From the NCBI RefSeq assembly GCF_014884995.1, contig NZ_JABMII010000021.1, positions 1-32,042 of the forward strand: a stretch of DNA of 32,042 bases, given 5' to 3'. The notes under the pieces are model-generated. The model saw nothing but the letters and a program-made list of their open reading frames with translations, ran no database searches and was not told the origin of the DNA. How positions within the stretch are numbered: the first letter of the stretch is position 1; every line of letters begins with the position of its first letter. Origin of the DNA: Spirabiliibacterium pneumoniae (lineage in GTDB: Bacteria > Pseudomonadota > Gammaproteobacteria > Enterobacterales > Pasteurellaceae). The position numbers and the translations under genes were made by a program. Below are positions 7,613 to 19,600 of this stretch, piece after piece.

Positions 7613-10600
7613 ATGGTTTACTCCTATACCGAAAAGAAACGTATTCGTAAAAGCTTTGGCAAACGCCAACAAGTTTTAAATGTACCTTATTTATTAACCA
7701 TTCAAATCGATTCTTTTGATAAATTTATCGAGCAGGATCCAGAAGGTCAGCAAGGCCTAGAGGCGGCATTTCGTAGTGTGTTCCCAATTGTGAGCAACAA
7801 TGGCAGCACTGAATTACAGTATGTCAGCTATCAATTAGGTGAGCCTGTTTTTGACGTACGTGAGTGTCAAATCCGTGGTACAACGTTTTCAGCACCACTG
7901 CGCGTGAAATTACGCCTTGTCAGCTATGATCGTGATGGCGCACCAGGTACGGTGAAAGATATTAAAGAAAATGATGTTTATATGGGTGAAATCCCACTGA
8001 TGACAGATAACGGAACATTTGTTATCAATGGCACAGAGCGTGTTATTGTCTCTCAATTGCATCGTAGCCCAGGTGTGTTCTTTGACAGCGACAAAGGCAA
8101 AACTCACTCCTCTGGTAAAGTGCTTTATAACGCGCGTATTATCCCATACCGTGGTTCATGGTTGGATTTTGAATTCGATCCGAAAGACAATTTATTCGCC
8201 CGTATCGACCGTCGTCGTAAGTTGCCAGCAACCATTATTTTGCGGGCATTGGGTTATACCACAGAAGAAATTTTGTCACTCTTTTTTGATACAGTGCGCT
8301 ACACCATTCGCGATAACCAACTATTAATGGAATTGGTGCCTGAGCGCTTGCGTGGTGAAACAGCCAGCTTTGATATTGAAGCTGATGGCAAAGTCTATGT
8401 TGAGCGCGGCCGTCGTATCACAGCCCGTCATATTCGCCAATTAGAAAAAGATAAAATCAGCGAAGTGGTTGTGCCAACAGAATATATCGTGGGCAAGATT
8501 GTCGCCAAAGATTATGTTGATCTTGACAGTGGTGAACTGATTTGTGCCGCCAATGATGAAATGACATTAGAAATGCTCGCCAAACTTAGCCAAGCGGGCT
8601 ATAAAGAGTTTGACGTGCTGTTCACTAACGACCTTGATCACGGAGCGTACATTTCTGAAACCTTGCGTGTTGACCCATCAAGCGATCGTCTGTCTGCTTT
8701 GGTTGAAATTTATCGCATGATGCGTCCAGGTGAGCCACCAACAAAAGAAGCCGCCGAAGCATTATTCGATAATTTGTTTTTCTCCACCGAACGTTATGAT
8801 CTCTCTGCGGTTGGTCGCATGAAGTTCAACCGCTCTTTGAATATTCCTGAAGGCGAAGGTGGAGGTATTTTGAGCAAAGATGACATCGTTAAGGTGATGA
8901 AAAAGCTCATTGAAATTCGTAACGGCCGTGGTGAAGTGGACGATATCGACCACCTTGGTAACCGTCGTATCCGTAGCGTCGGTGAAATGGCGGAGAATCA
9001 ATTCCGCATTGGTTTAGTACGTGTTGAGCGTGCGGTGCGTGAGCGTCTGTCAATGGGCGATCTCGATGGTGTCACACCACAAGATCTCATTAACGCCAAA
9101 CCAATCTCAGCGGCGGTGAAAGAATTTTTTGGTTCATCCCAATTATCACAGTTTATGGACCAAAACAACCCGTTGTCTGAGGTGACCCATAAACGTCGTA
9201 TCTCAGCGTTAGGCCCAGGTGGTTTGACTCGTGAACGTGCTGGCTTTGAAGTGCGTGACGTACACGCCACTCATTATGGCCGTGTCTGCCCAATCGAAAC
9301 CCCTGAAGGCCCGAACATCGGTTTGATTAACTCGTTGTCAGTTTATGCGCGCACAAATGATTACGGTTTCTTAGAAACGCCGTACCGTAAAGTGGTTGAT
9401 GGGCAAGTGACCGAAGAAATTGAATACTTATCTGCCATTGAAGAAGGCAAATACGTTATCGCACAGGCGAACTCCAACCTTGATGACGATTTCCGCTTCA
9501 CAGATGAGTTTGTGACCTGCCGTGGTGAACATGGTGAATCTGGCTTGTATAAACCAGAACAAATCGACTATATGGACGTTTCCACACAACAAGTGGTGTC
9601 TGTTGCGGCGGCCTTAATTCCGTTCTTGGAGCACGACGATGCGAACCGTGCCTTGATGGGTGCGAACATGCAACGTCAAGCCGTGCCGACCTTACGCTCA
9701 GACAAACCATTAGTTGGTACTGGTATTGAAAAAGCCGTGGCAGTGGACTCTGGTGTAACCGTGGTAGCCAAACGTGGTGGCCATGTACAATACATCGATG
9801 CTTCCCGCATTGTGGTAAAAGTCAACGAAGACGAAACCGTATCTGGCGAAGCAGGTATTGATATTTATAATCTCACCAAATACACCCGTTCTAATCAAAA
9901 CACCTGTATCAACCAAGTGCCATGCGTGGCATTGGGTGAGCCGATTGAGCGTGGAGAAGTGCTGGCTGATGGTCCATCAACCGATTTAGGTGAATTGGCT
10001 CTTGGGCAAAATATGCGCGTGGCGTTTATGCCATGGAATGGTTACAACTTTGAAGACTCCATGTTAGTCTCCGAGCGCGTGGTGCAGGAAGACCGTTTCA
10101 CCACCATTCACATTCAAGAACTCACAGCCGTTGCGCGTGACACCAAGTTGGGTGCGGAAGAAATTACCGCAGATATTCCCAATGTTGGTGAAGCGGCGTT
10201 GAGCAAGCTGGATGAATCAGGGATTGTGTATATCGGTGCGGAAGTGAAAGGTGGCGACATCTTAGTCGGTAAAGTGACTCCTAAGGGTGAAACACAACTG
10301 ACCCCTGAAGAGAAATTGCTACGTGCGATTTTCGGTGAAAAAGCTTCAGATGTAAAAGATTCATCATTACGCGTGCCAAATAGCGTGTCAGGTACTGTTA
10401 TTGATGTGCAAGTGTTCACGCGCGATGGCGTTGAAAAAGATAAACGTGCGATTGAAATTGAAGATATGCAACTCAAGCAAGCCAAAAAAGACCTTGGTGA
10501 AGAGTTGGAAATTTTAGAAGCAGGTTTGTTTGCTCGAGTACGAGCTTTGTTGGAACAAAACGGCATTGATGCGAAGAAACTCGATAAACTCAGCCGTGAA

Positions 10601-11644
10601 AAATGGCTTGAGCAGTCGCTGGCGGATGAAAATCAACAAAACCTGCTAGAGCAACTTGCTGAGCAACATGAGGAGTTACGTCGCGAGTTTGAACGCAAGC
10701 TGGAAATTAAACGCAATAAAATTACCCAAGGCGATGATTTGGCGCCTGGCGTGTTGAAAATTGTGAAGGTTTATTTGGCGGTGAAACGTCAAATCCAGCC
10801 TGGTGATAAGATGGCGGGTCGTCATGGTAACAAAGGGGTTATTTCAAAAATCAATCCAATTGAAGACATGCCATATGACGAAAATGGACAACCAGTGGAC
10901 ATCGTGCTCAACCCGCTAGGGGTTCCATCACGGATGAACATTGGTCAGATCCTCGAAACGCACTTAGGCTTGGCGGCAAAAGGCATTGGTGACAAAATCA
11001 ATGCGATGATCAAGCAGCAACAAAGCGTGGCGAAATTGCGTGAATATATCCAACGTGCCTATGACTTAGGCGGCGCACCGAAACAAGTGGATTTGGATAC
11101 CTTCACCGACGAAGAAGTGCTGCGCTTGGCAGAAAACCTGCGCAAAGGTATGCCATTGGCGACTCCTGTGTTTGATGGTGCGCACGAAGAAGAGATCAAA
11201 GGCTTGCTAGAGTTGGCAGATCTGCCAACATCAGGCCAGATTACCTTATTCGATGGTCGTACAGGTGAAAAATTTGAGCGCCCTGTAACCGTGGGTTATA
11301 TGTATATGCTCAAACTGAATCACTTGGTTGACGACAAAATGCACGCGCGTTCAACCGGTTCTTACAGTCTCGTGACCCAACAACCACTGGGCGGTAAAGC
11401 CCAATTTGGTGGCCAACGCTTTGGTGAGATGGAAGTATGGGCACTGGAAGCCTACGGTGCGGCATACACCTTGCAAGAGATGTTGACCGTAAAATCCGAT
11501 GACGTGAACGGACGGACCAAAATGTATAAAAACATTGTGGACGGCACGCACCAAATGGAGCCAGGCATGCCAGAATCCTTCAACGTGTTGACCAAAGAAA
11601 TTCGCTCTTTGGGTATCAACATTGAGTTGGAAGACGATCAGTAA
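7613..11644 (+). CDS. rpoB: DNA-directed RNA polymerase beta subunit
   Basis: Catalytic-core subunit of RNA polymerase. I start at ATG 7613 ([20 protein letters not shown]), which follows AGAGGA and matches E. coli. The upstream TTG extension would add 15 unrelated residues. The product is 1343 residues, one more than E. coli, and closely similar throughout. The rifampicin pocket keeps the sensitive residues, with E. coli numbering valid: Gln513, Asp516, His526, Arg529, Ser531. The hinge block [14 protein letters not shown] and the C-terminal [21 protein letters not shown] region are intact. It is followed 66 bases later by rpoC. Confidence 0.99.
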   Translation: MVYSYTEKKRIRKSFGKRQQVLNVPYLLTIQIDSFDKFIEQDPEGQQGLEAAFRSVFPIVSNNGSTELQYVSYQLGEPVFDVRECQIRGTTFSAPLRVKLRLVSYDRDGAPGTVKDIKENDVYMGEIPLMTDNGTFVINGTERVIVSQLHRSPGVFFDSDKGKTHSSGKVLYNARIIPYRGSWLDFEFDPKDNLFARIDRRRKLPATIILRALGYTTEEILSLFFDTVRYTIRDNQLLMELVPERLRGETASFDIEADGKVYVERGRRITARHIRQLEKDKISEVVVPTEYIVGKIVAKDYVDLDSGELICAANDEMTLEMLAKLSQAGYKEFDVLFTNDLDHGAYISETLRVDPSSDRLSALVEIYRMMRPGEPPTKEAAEALFDNLFFSTERYDLSAVGRMKFNRSLNIPEGEGGGILSKDDIVKVMKKLIEIRNGRGEVDDIDHLGNRRIRSVGEMAENQFRIGLVRVERAVRERLSMGDLDGVTPQDLINAKPISAAVKEFFGSSQLSQFMDQNNPLSEVTHKRRISALGPGGLTRERAGFEVRDVHATHYGRVCPIETPEGPNIGLINSLSVYARTNDYGFLETPYRKVVDGQVTEEIEYLSAIEEGKYVIAQANSNLDDDFRFTDEFVTCRGEHGESGLYKPEQIDYMDVSTQQVVSVAAALIPFLEHDDANRALMGANMQRQAVPTLRSDKPLVGTGIEKAVAVDSGVTVVAKRGGHVQYIDASRIVVKVNEDETVSGEAGIDIYNLTKYTRSNQNTCINQVPCVALGEPIERGEVLADGPSTDLGELALGQNMRVAFMPWNGYNFEDSMLVSERVVQEDRFTTIHIQELTAVARDTKLGAEEITADIPNVGEAALSKLDESGIVYIGAEVKGGDILVGKVTPKGETQLTPEEKLLRAIFGEKASDVKDSSLRVPNSVSGTVIDVQVFTRDGVEKDKRAIEIEDMQLKQAKKDLGEELEILEAGLFARVRALLEQNGIDAKKLDKLSREKWLEQSLADENQQNLLEQLAEQHEELRREFERKLEIKRNKITQGDDLAPGVLKIVKVYLAVKRQIQPGDKMAGRHGNKGVISKINPIEDMPYDENGQPVDIVLNPLGVPSRMNIGQILETHLGLAAKGIGDKINAMIKQQQSVAKLREYIQRAYDLGGAPKQVDLDTFTDEEVLRLAENLRKGMPLATPVFDGAHEEEIKGLLELADLPTSGQITLFDGRTGEKFERPVTVGYMYMLKLNHLVDDKMHARSTGSYSLVTQQPLGGKAQFGGQRFGEMEVWALEAYGAAYTLQEMLTVKSDDVNGRTKMYKNIVDGTHQMEPGMPESFNVLTKEIRSLGINIELEDDQ

Positions 11645-11657
11645 TTGATAAAAAGTG

Positions 11658-11679
11658 CAAGTGCGGTTCGCCGCACTTG
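11658..11679 (+). repeat. Perfect uptake-sequence hairpin between rpoB and rpoC
   Basis: CAAGTGCGG (11658-11666), loop TTCG, CCGCACTTG (11671-11679): a perfect nine-pair stem with a UUCG-type tetraloop containing one exact uptake core. No T run follows, so it is unlikely to end transcription. Confidence 0.85.
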
Positions 11680-11710
11680 AATCAAGTTTAACTCCGACAG
11701 GAGCAAATCT

Positions 11711-14700
11711 GTGAAAGACTTAGTAAAGTTTTTAAAAGCGCAAACAAAATCCAGTGATGATTTTGATGTGATTAAAATTGGCTTAGCCTCCCCTGATATG
11801 ATCCGCTCATGGTCATACGGTGAAGTTAAGAAACCCGAAACCATCAACTACCGCACTTTCAAGCCAGAACGTGACGGGCTTTTCTGTGCGCGTATCTTTG
11901 GGCCAGTGAAAGACTATGAATGTCTTTGCGGAAAATATAAGCGTTTAAAACACCGCGGCGTGATCTGTGAAAAGTGCGGTGTTGAAGTCACGCAAACCAA
12001 AGTGCGCCGTGAGCGCATGGGGCACATTGAGCTGGCTTCACCTGTTGCGCACATTTGGTTTTTGAAATCGCTGCCATCGCGCATCGGTTTATTGCTGGAT
12101 ATGCCATTGCGCGACATTGAGCGCGTGCTCTATTTTGAAAGCTACATCGTCACCGAACCCGGCATGACCGAATTGCAACGCGGGCAGCTATTGACCGAAG
12201 AGCAATTTATTGAAGCGGAAGACCGCTGGGCAGACGAATTTGAAGCCAAAATGGGGGCGGAGGCGATCCAACACTTATTGAAAGAAATGGATCTCAATCA
12301 CGAGATTGAAACCCTGCGTGAAGAATTGCAAGAAACCAGCTCTGAAACTAAGCGTAAAAAAATCACTAAACGCTTAAAATTGCTGGAGGCTTTCGTGCAA
12401 TCGGGCAACAACCCAGAGTGGATGGTACTGACTGTATTGCCAGTCTTGCCGCCAGACTTACGCCCATTGGTGCCACTTGACGGCGGTCGTTTTGCCACCT
12501 CTGATCTCAACGACTTATATCGCCGAGTGATCAACCGTAACAACCGTTTAAAACGCTTGTTGGATTTGGTTGCGCCCGATATTATTGTGCGCAACGAAAA
12601 ACGTATGCTACAAGAATCTGTCGATGCGCTGTTAGATAACGGACGTCGTGGTCGTGCGATCACAGGCTCTAACAAACGTGCATTGAAATCATTGGCGGAT
12701 ATGATCAAAGGGAAACAAGGGCGTTTCCGTCAAAACTTGCTCGGTAAACGGGTGGACTATTCAGGCCGTTCGGTTATCACCGTAGGGCCATACCTGCACT
12801 TGCATCAATGTGGTTTGCCGAAAAAAATGGCGCTGGAACTTTTCCGCCCATTTATTTATGCGAAATTACAAAGCCAAGGCCATGCGTCAACCATCAAAGC
12901 TGCCAAAAAAATGGTGGAACGTGAAGATGCGATCGTGTGGGATATCCTCGCCGACGTTATCCGCGAGCACCCAATTTTGCTCAACCGTGCGCCAACCTTG
13001 CACCGTTTGGGTATCCAAGCGTTTGAACCATTATTGATTGAAGGTAAAGCTATTCAGTTGCACCCACTCGTGTGTGCGGCGTTCAACGCCGACTTCGATG
13101 GTGACCAAATGGCGGTACACGTGCCATTAACGCTGGAAGCGCAATTAGAAGCGCGTGCGTTGATGATGTCGACTAACAACATTTTATCACCTGCCAACGG
13201 TGATCCAATCATCGTGCCATCACAAGACGTGGTGTTGGGGCTTTATTACATGACCCGTGAAAAAGTCAATGCTAAAGGTGAAGGCATGTTGTTGCAAGAC
13301 CCGCGCGAGGCGGAAAAAGCCTACCGCACAGGGGAGGCTGAGCTTCATGCGCGTGTTAAAGTGCGGATCACAGAGCATGTGAAAAATGAAGCGGGTGAAT
13401 GGGAGGCGAAAACCACTCTGACTGACACCACTGTTGGCCGTGCCATTTTGTGGATGATTGCGCCAAAAGGTATGCCATTTAGTTTGTTCAATCAAACCTT
13501 AGGTAAAAAAGCGATCTCTAAATTGATTAATGCTTGCTACCGTATCTTGGGTATGAAAGCGAGTGTTATCTTCGCTGACCAAATTATGTACACTGGTTTT
13601 GCTTTCGCGGCGCGCAGTGGTGCGTCAGTAGGCATCGATGACATGGTTATTCCTGATGCGAAAGACAAAATAATCAACGAAGCTGAAGAAGCGGTGAAAG
13701 AAATTCAAGAGCAGTTCCAATCTGGTCTTGTCACCGCGGGTGAGCGCTATAACAAAGTAATCGATATTTGGGCAAGCGCCAATGAACGCGTTGCCAAAGC
13801 GATGATGGAAAATCTTTCCACCGAAGAAGTGGAAAACCGCGACGGTGAGATGGAAAAACAAGCCTCATTCAACAGCATCTTTATGATGGCTGATTCTGGT
13901 GCGCGGGGTAGTGCCGCACAGATTCGTCAGCTAGCGGGTATGCGTGGTTTGATGGCGCGTCCAGACGGCTCGATCATTGAAACGCCAATTACGGCGAACT
14001 TCCGTGAAGGTTTGAACGTATTACAATACTTTATTTCAACCCACGGTGCGCGTAAAGGGTTGGCGGATACCGCACTTAAGACCGCGAACTCAGGTTATTT
14101 AACCCGTCGTTTGGTTGACGTGGCGCAAGACTTAGTGATTGTGGAAGATGACTGTGGCACCGATCATGGCATCGTGATGACACCACTCATCGAAGGTGGT
14201 GATGTGAAAGAACCATTGCGCGATCGTGTGCTCGGTCGTGTAGTGGCTGAAGATGTACTCAAGCCAGGCACTGATGAAGTGTTGATCCCTCGCAACACCT
14301 TGATCGACGAAAAATGGTGTGACATCATCGACCGTGAATCCATTGATAGCATCAAAGTGCGGTCGGTGGTGACTTGTGATACTGATTTTGGTGTGTGTGC
14401 CAAATGTTACGGTCGTGACCTTGCCCGCGGGCATATCATCAACAAAGGTGAAGCGGTTGGGGTTATCGCAGCGCAATCTATCGGGGAGCCAGGAACACAG
14501 TTGACCATGCGTACCTTCCACATTGGTGGTGCGGCATCGCGTGCGGCGGCAGAATCCAGCATTCAAGTGAAAAATAACGGTAGCGTGCGTTTGGCAAATG
14601 TCAAATTTGTTACCAACAAAGAGGGCAAATTTGTCATCACTTCGCGTAACACTGAGCTGACCGTATTAGACGAATTTGGTCGCACCAAAGAGAGCTATAA

Positions 14701-15946
14701 AGTACCTTATGGTGCAAGCCTGAGCAAGCAAAATGGTGATGAAGTCAAAGCAGGTGAAATTATCGCCAACTGGGATCCACACACCATGCCAATTATCGCA
14801 GAAGTGGAAGGTAAACTTGAATTTGCCGACATCATTGACGGTGTAACCGTCACTCGTCAAACTGACGAATTGACAGGGCTATCATCCGTGGTGGTGCAAG
14901 ATGTGGGTGAACGTGCAACTGCAGGTAAAGATCTACGCCCAGCCTTGCGCGTGCTGGATAGCAAAGGTAATCCAGTCTTGCTCAGCGGTACTGACGTGCC
15001 AGCGCAGTACTTCTTGCCAGGTAAAGCAATTGTAACCCTCGATGACGGTGCGGAAATCCACATCGGTGATCCATTGGCGCGTATTCCACAAGAATCTGCT
15101 GGAACCAAAGATATTACGGGTGGTTTGCCACGCGTTGCTGATTTGTTTGAAGCGCGTAAACCAAAAGAGCCTGCCATCATGGCGGAAATCTCTGGTACTG
15201 TGTCGTTTGGTAAAGAAACCAAAGGTAAACGTCGCTTGCTTATCACTCCAACTGATGGCGGCGATGTGTATGAAGAGATGATTCCAAAATGGCGTCAGCT
15301 CAACGTGTTTGAAGGTGAACACGTTGAACGTGGCGACATCATCTCTGAAGGGGCGGAAACGCCGCACGATATTTTACGTCTGCGCGGCGTGCATGCGGTG
15401 ACAGAATACATCGTCAACGAAGTGCAAGAAGTTTATCGCCTGCAAGGGGTAAAAATTAACGATAAACACATCGAAGTGATCGTGCGTCAAATGTTGCGCA
15501 AAGCAATTATCACCAACGCGCAGGACAGCGAATTCCTCGAAGGGGAACAAGTGGAAGTGGCGCGCGTGAAAATCGTCAACCGCGAGCGTGAAGCGCAAGG
15601 CAAGCCGTTGGTGGAATATGAGCGCGAACTGCTCGGCATAACTAAAGCCTCATTGGCAACCGAGTCGTTTATCTCCGCTGCTTCGTTCCAAGAAACCACT
15701 CGCGTGCTGACTGAAGCCGCCGTGGCAGGCAAACGCGACGAATTGCGTGGCTTGAAAGAGAACGTCATCGTCGGTCGCTTGATTCCAGCGGGTACAGGTT
15801 ACGTTTATCACCAAAATCGTCATGATGGGAAAGTCGCAGCTGAGTTTGCTGTTGATGAAGAACTTGAGCATAAGGTAGATGCCGACGAGGCATCAGCCAA
15901 TTTGGCCGAAATGCTGAATATGACAAGTGATTTTAACCCGTCATAA
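11711..15946 (+). CDS. rpoC: DNA-directed RNA polymerase beta' subunit
   Basis: Largest polymerase subunit, holding the catalytic magnesium. The start is GTG at 11711 after a GACAGGAG ribosome binding site, giving [19 protein letters not shown] as in E. coli. At 1411 residues the length is normal. Visible landmarks are the N-terminal zinc site ([20 protein letters not shown]), the active-site loop [12 protein letters not shown] with Asp461, Asp463 and Asp465, the bridge-helix and trigger-loop region near [24 protein letters not shown], and the second zinc cluster ([20 protein letters not shown]). Four perfect uptake cores lie in coding positions (11850, 11972, 14069, 14355), one of them encoding the zinc-site residues Lys-Cys-Gly. 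Confidence 0.99.
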   Translation: MKDLVKFLKAQTKSSDDFDVIKIGLASPDMIRSWSYGEVKKPETINYRTFKPERDGLFCARIFGPVKDYECLCGKYKRLKHRGVICEKCGVEVTQTKVRRERMGHIELASPVAHIWFLKSLPSRIGLLLDMPLRDIERVLYFESYIVTEPGMTELQRGQLLTEEQFIEAEDRWADEFEAKMGAEAIQHLLKEMDLNHEIETLREELQETSSETKRKKITKRLKLLEAFVQSGNNPEWMVLTVLPVLPPDLRPLVPLDGGRFATSDLNDLYRRVINRNNRLKRLLDLVAPDIIVRNEKRMLQESVDALLDNGRRGRAITGSNKRALKSLADMIKGKQGRFRQNLLGKRVDYSGRSVITVGPYLHLHQCGLPKKMALELFRPFIYAKLQSQGHASTIKAAKKMVEREDAIVWDILADVIREHPILLNRAPTLHRLGIQAFEPLLIEGKAIQLHPLVCAAFNADFDGDQMAVHVPLTLEAQLEARALMMSTNNILSPANGDPIIVPSQDVVLGLYYMTREKVNAKGEGMLLQDPREAEKAYRTGEAELHARVKVRITEHVKNEAGEWEAKTTLTDTTVGRAILWMIAPKGMPFSLFNQTLGKKAISKLINACYRILGMKASVIFADQIMYTGFAFAARSGASVGIDDMVIPDAKDKIINEAEEAVKEIQEQFQSGLVTAGERYNKVIDIWASANERVAKAMMENLSTEEVENRDGEMEKQASFNSIFMMADSGARGSAAQIRQLAGMRGLMARPDGSIIETPITANFREGLNVLQYFISTHGARKGLADTALKTANSGYLTRRLVDVAQDLVIVEDDCGTDHGIVMTPLIEGGDVKEPLRDRVLGRVVAEDVLKPGTDEVLIPRNTLIDEKWCDIIDRESIDSIKVRSVVTCDTDFGVCAKCYGRDLARGHIINKGEAVGVIAAQSIGEPGTQLTMRTFHIGGAASRAAAESSIQVKNNGSVRLANVKFVTNKEGKFVITSRNTELTVLDEFGRTKESYKVPYGASLSKQNGDEVKAGEIIANWDPHTMPIIAEVEGKLEFADIIDGVTVTRQTDELTGLSSVVVQDVGERATAGKDLRPALRVLDSKGNPVLLSGTDVPAQYFLPGKAIVTLDDGAEIHIGDPLARIPQESAGTKDITGGLPRVADLFEARKPKEPAIMAEISGTVSFGKETKGKRRLLITPTDGGDVYEEMIPKWRQLNVFEGEHVERGDIISEGAETPHDILRLRGVHAVTEYIVNEVQEVYRLQGVKINDKHIEVIVRQMLRKAIITNAQDSEFLEGEQVEVARVKIVNREREAQGKPLVEYERELLGITKASLATESFISAASFQETTRVLTEAAVAGKRDELRGLKENVIVGRLIPAGTGYVYHQNRHDGKVAAEFAVDEELEHKVDADEASANLAEMLNMTSDFNPS

Positions 15947-15960
15947 TGCAATCAAACTTA

Positions 15961-15988
15961 AAAAGCCTAGGTTCGCCTAGGTTTTTTT
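15961..15988 (+). terminator. Terminator after rpoC
   Basis: CCTAGG (15966-15971) and CCTAGG (15976-15981) pair around a TTCG-type loop, extended by A/T pairs, with T7 at the end. Confidence 0.92.
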
Positions 15989-16381
15989 ATGCCTTGCAAC
16001 CGCACTTTTAGATATTTTTTCTTTGCACATGGCGCACGGCATTTCTTTTCCTTATTTCTCTGGGAGAGCGTCGAGATAGGATTGTCATCGGCGAAACGCG
16101 ATAGTATTGATGAAATGAAAACAGAGAAAAAGCCATAAAAGGCTTACAAACACTCCCTGAGCTATCGCAAGGCGGAACGACAAAACTGATGACATCGTCA
16201 CACACAAAAAAGTGCGATTTCGATATTTTTATCAAACAAATAATGTTAATAAAATGTTTTATTTGTAAATAAAATAATCTTTCATAGATATGAAAAAACC
16301 TATCATTAATCAATTTAGCCAATTTAAATGATAGCCATCTTATAAAATGGCTTTATTTACTCTATAAAAATCAATATATTA
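15989..16381. other. Intergenic region upstream of the adhesin repeat tract
   Basis: No intact gene is seen. A perfect uptake core lies at 15999-16007 and an imperfect one (AAGTGCGAT) near 16210. Between about 16040 and 16260 the plus strand reads like fragments of protein in shifting frames, for example a run including AIKGLQTLPELSQGGTTKLM, which may be the relic of a lost gene. A short hairpin (AGCCAT 16333-16338, ATGGCT 16347-16352) and AT-rich promoter-like DNA including TATATT (16375-16380) lie just before the repeat tract. Confidence 0.5.
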
Positions 16382-16443
16382 TTGCCTTGCCTTGCCTTGC
16401 CTTGCCTTGCCTTGCCTTGCCTTGCCTTGCCTTGCCTTGCCTT
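16382..16443 (+). repeat. Pentanucleotide simple-sequence tract (TTGCC)12 upstream of the adhesin gene
   Basis: Twelve perfect tandem TTGCC units (16382-16441) plus a partial TT, without interruption. The tract ends 247 bases before the adhesin start codon and so cannot shift its reading frame. Such tracts vary in copy number by slipped-strand replication. A placement outside the coding region suggests on-off or graded control of transcription or message stability, as known for the AGAT repeat before Moraxella uspA2 and the TAAA repeat before Neisseria nadA, both of which also precede trimeric autotransporters. Confidence 0.97.
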
Positions 16444-16461
16444 ATTTATTTTGTAAATTAT

Positions 16462-16490
16462 TTGTATAAATGGTTAAGTTATGATTTAAT
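16462..16490 (+). promoter_or_regulatory. Candidate promoter of the adhesin gene
   Basis: TTGTAT (16462-16467), 17 bases, TTTAAT (16485-16490). The -10 is one base off consensus; the -35 is poor (three of six). Its -35 would lie 18 bases after the repeat tract. A competing choice is TATATT at 16375-16380 with a weak TTTATT at 16352, which would place the start inside the repeats. The sequence does not decide between them. Confidence 0.35.
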
Positions 16491-16621
16491 GGTGCCGTTT
16501 TTTCGCTCGCAAAAGAATGGATTTAGAGCAAAATATCAAAAAATGTTCCAATTAAAATTTTTATGCTTTTCTTTTTGAAGAAGAAATGAAGCTGTTGTAT
16601 TGAGCATTTGTTATTAAAGCA

Positions 16622-16666
16622 GCGGAAGATGTCCGCAATAAAATTTTTACTATGGCGTAGCCGTAG
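16622..16666 (+). promoter_or_regulatory. Two small hairpins in the adhesin 5' leader
   Basis: GCGGA (16622-16626) pairs with TCCGC (16632-16636), and CTATGGC (16650-16656) with GCCGTAG (16660-16666) around GTA. They precede the ribosome binding site AGGA at 16681-16684. They could shape message stability or translation. Confidence 0.55.
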
Positions 16667-16690
16667 AAATGATAGAGTTTAGGAAAGAGT

Positions 16691-19600
16691 ATGAACATCA
16701 ATTTCAAAGTTATTTTTAATCGTGCTTTAGGCTGTTTTGTTGCTGTGAGTGAATTAGCTAAATCACAACATAAAAGCGGAACACGAGGACAGTTTTCAGT
16801 TAATCGGGTGCAGAAAAAGAAACATTTTACTTATACGGCACTTTCTGCTGCGTTATTGATTGGATTAGCGAATAGTGCTGCCGCTGTTGAGTATTATTCT
16901 GTGAATGATCAAAATACAGAACGTGCTGATAAATCGAAGAATCAAAATAAAGATAATTTAGGTGCATCAGGTGCTAAATCTATGGCTGCGGGCTACAACG
17001 CTAGGGCAGAAGGCGAAAAAGCTACTGCCGTTGGTACGGATTCATATGCAAAAAGCGCGGATGCGGTGGCTGTCGGCAATGCTGCCAAAGCCGAAGGTGA
17101 ACGCGCGATTGCACTCGGTAAAAACGCACAGGCTAAAGGCAATAACAGTTTCGCATTTGGTGAGAATGCACAGGCGTTCGACGAAAAATCTTTTGCATTA
17201 GGTAAAAACGCACAGGCGAAGAAAGAAGGTTCGTTTGCGATTGGCGAGAATGCCAAAGCCGAAGGCGAGAAGTCCTTTGCATTAGGCAAAGGCGCGACTG
17301 CCAAGCAAGAAGGCTCTTTTGCACTGGGTGCAAATGCTAAAGCCGGTAATGGCGCTACAGATATTAATAACATTGCACTGGGTACAAATGCAGCAGCATA
17401 TCGCGAAAATTCTACTGCCATTGGTACATCAGCACTGGCTTGGGGCAAGAATGCCGTGGCACTGGGCAACGACACAGAAGCAAACGGTACCAGTGCGGTA
17501 GCGATTGGCGATACTGCCAAGACGAATGGGCAAGTAGAATCCATTGCGATTGGTAAAGGTACATATACAACAAATGGTCAATCAATTGCACTGGGTAAGG
17601 ACGCTAAGACTAAAGGTACCAGTTCAACCGCAATTGGTGATACGGCGCAGGCTGACGGCTATAGTGCTATTGCGATGGGGCAAAGAGCCTACGCCAAAGG
17701 CGATAACACGATTGCGGTCGGTCGCGATGCCGGTAAGGGTAGTAATAACGCGCACGGTGTTACGATTGGTTACAACGCTGGGCAGTATATCGGCACGGAT
17801 ACGGAAAGACGTTGGCGCAATATTGCCATCGGCGAAAATGCGAATAAATTTGAAGATAAAGACGATAAGCGGTTAACGACTGATAACAATATCGCAATGG
17901 GCGTTAACAGCAAAGCCAGCGGCGGGGATTCTGTCGGCATCGGTACGTCTGCCTATTCGGGGGTAAAAGATGCGGTTGCGATTGGGCGGAATGCAAGAGT
18001 CAGCACATACGAGAATCCTAACCGTGAGATTAAGGAACCGTCGGTCGGTGGCGTTGCCGTCGGCGTGGACGCAGTGGTCGGCGGTGAAGCGCCTGCCGGT
18101 GTTGCCGTCGGACGAAAAGCCTATGCCAACCGTCACGGCAGCATTGCCATCGGCGGCAGCAGCGAGGAGGGTAAGCAAACGAATGCCGGCGGTTTTGGTT
18201 CGGTGGCGATTGGTGATGATGCGCGGGCAAGCGGTTATGCCACAATTGAATTGCCTTCAGCTAGCCTTACGGCAGAGGAAATTGAAGCCAAACGCCTGAA
18301 AAGCGCCAGCGTGGCGATTGGTCGCAGCACGCGGGCGAACGGCGATGCGGCAACGGCGATTGGTCAGGGTGCAACTGCCGCCGGGCAGGGGATTGCCATC
18401 GGTCATAAGGTTTCCGCCGCCGGCAACAGTGTGGTGATTGGTAACGAAGGGCAGGCAACGGTTTATAACAATCAGACATCGCCCGGTTCGGCGGTGTCGC
18501 TGGAAAGTTACGGCACGGCGGTCGGTGCCGGCGCGCAGGTCAACAGCGGACGCAGTGTGGCGTTGGGGATTAACTCCCGCACGGGTTTCAGACGGTTTAA
18601 TCCCGACGGCACGCCGAATTATCAGGGCGATGACGGCGATCCGGTGATTGTGGCGATGAAAAAAAGTTCGCTGGTCGGCGAAGGCGTAGTGGATGCCAAT
18701 AAAAATTATTCGGCAGAGATGAAGGCGAAAGGCGTCAGCGAGTGGGGCGCGCAGCAGGTGGCTTTGGGCTCACAGATTACGGTGTTGGGCGATCAGTCAA
18801 CCGCCATCGGTAATGATGTGTTTGCTTTAGGGCATTCTTCCATTGCCATCGGCGGGGATGATACTGATATTGTTGCCAAAACGGATGTGGGCGCGGAGTA
18901 TTTAAGCCTGACCGGTAAGGGCGCGGGCGGTTATCGTCCGACGGCAACCGGCGGGATGGCATCCATTGCGTTCGGCGTGCGGGCTGTTACCACTAACCGC
19001 GCGGGTCTTTCCACCGCTTTCGGCACGGGGGTGAAAACCGATGCGATTGCCGCCACGGCGATTGGTATGGGTGCGCAAGGGCTGTCTAAAACCGGTGTGG
19101 CTTTGGGCGCAACGTCTGAAGCGACGCGGCAGGGCTTGTCTTACAGCAATGATATTGCCTCGCGCGGAGCCGTGGTTGCCAAACCAGCAGATGTTAGCGT
19201 GTCTTCCGATAAGATTACGTTTAAAGCCGCCACGCCGCAGGTTTATGCGATTAAAAACGTTACCGATGCGGATAAAAACGCCATTTTGAATACGACGTAT
19301 AAAACGCTGGGCGCGGTGTCGCTCGGGCGCGATTTAACGCCTGACGGCAGCGTTGCCTATACGCGCCAGATTACCAATGTGGCAGCCGGTTCGGCGGATT
19401 ATGATGCGGTGAACGTGGCGCAGTTGCGCGCGGTGGCAAACTCCGTCGGCGAAGGCTCACACTATTACAGCGTCAACAATAAAGACGGCAACGGCGACGA
19501 CCGTAAGGAAAATAACTACCACAATGAAGGGGCTTTAGGCGACCGCGCGTTGGCAGCGGGTGTGAATGCTGTGGCGAAAGGAGATAATGCCTCCGCCGCA

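Noticed and set aside
9140-9210. Possible rifampicin-resistance change in RpoB
   Set aside because: Residues 513, 516, 526, 529 and 531 are all the sensitive type.
11658-11679. Terminator between rpoB and rpoC
   Set aside because: The stem is perfect, but no T run follows and the two genes must be expressed together.
16008-16322. Minus-strand open frame of 104 codons beside rpoC
   Set aside because: Unusual composition, no recognisable motif and no ribosome binding site noted; the region more likely holds decayed or non-coding DNA.
16382-16443. Short tandem tract as a CRISPR array
   Set aside because: The unit is five bases with no spacers, and no cas genes are present.
16387-16578. Open frame through the repeat tract with a CLALP repeat and a possible TTG start
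   Set aside because: It starts inside the repeats at a TTG, has no ribosome binding site, ends 110 bases before the adhesin and cannot connect to it in frame. It is most simply a by-product of the five-base repeat.
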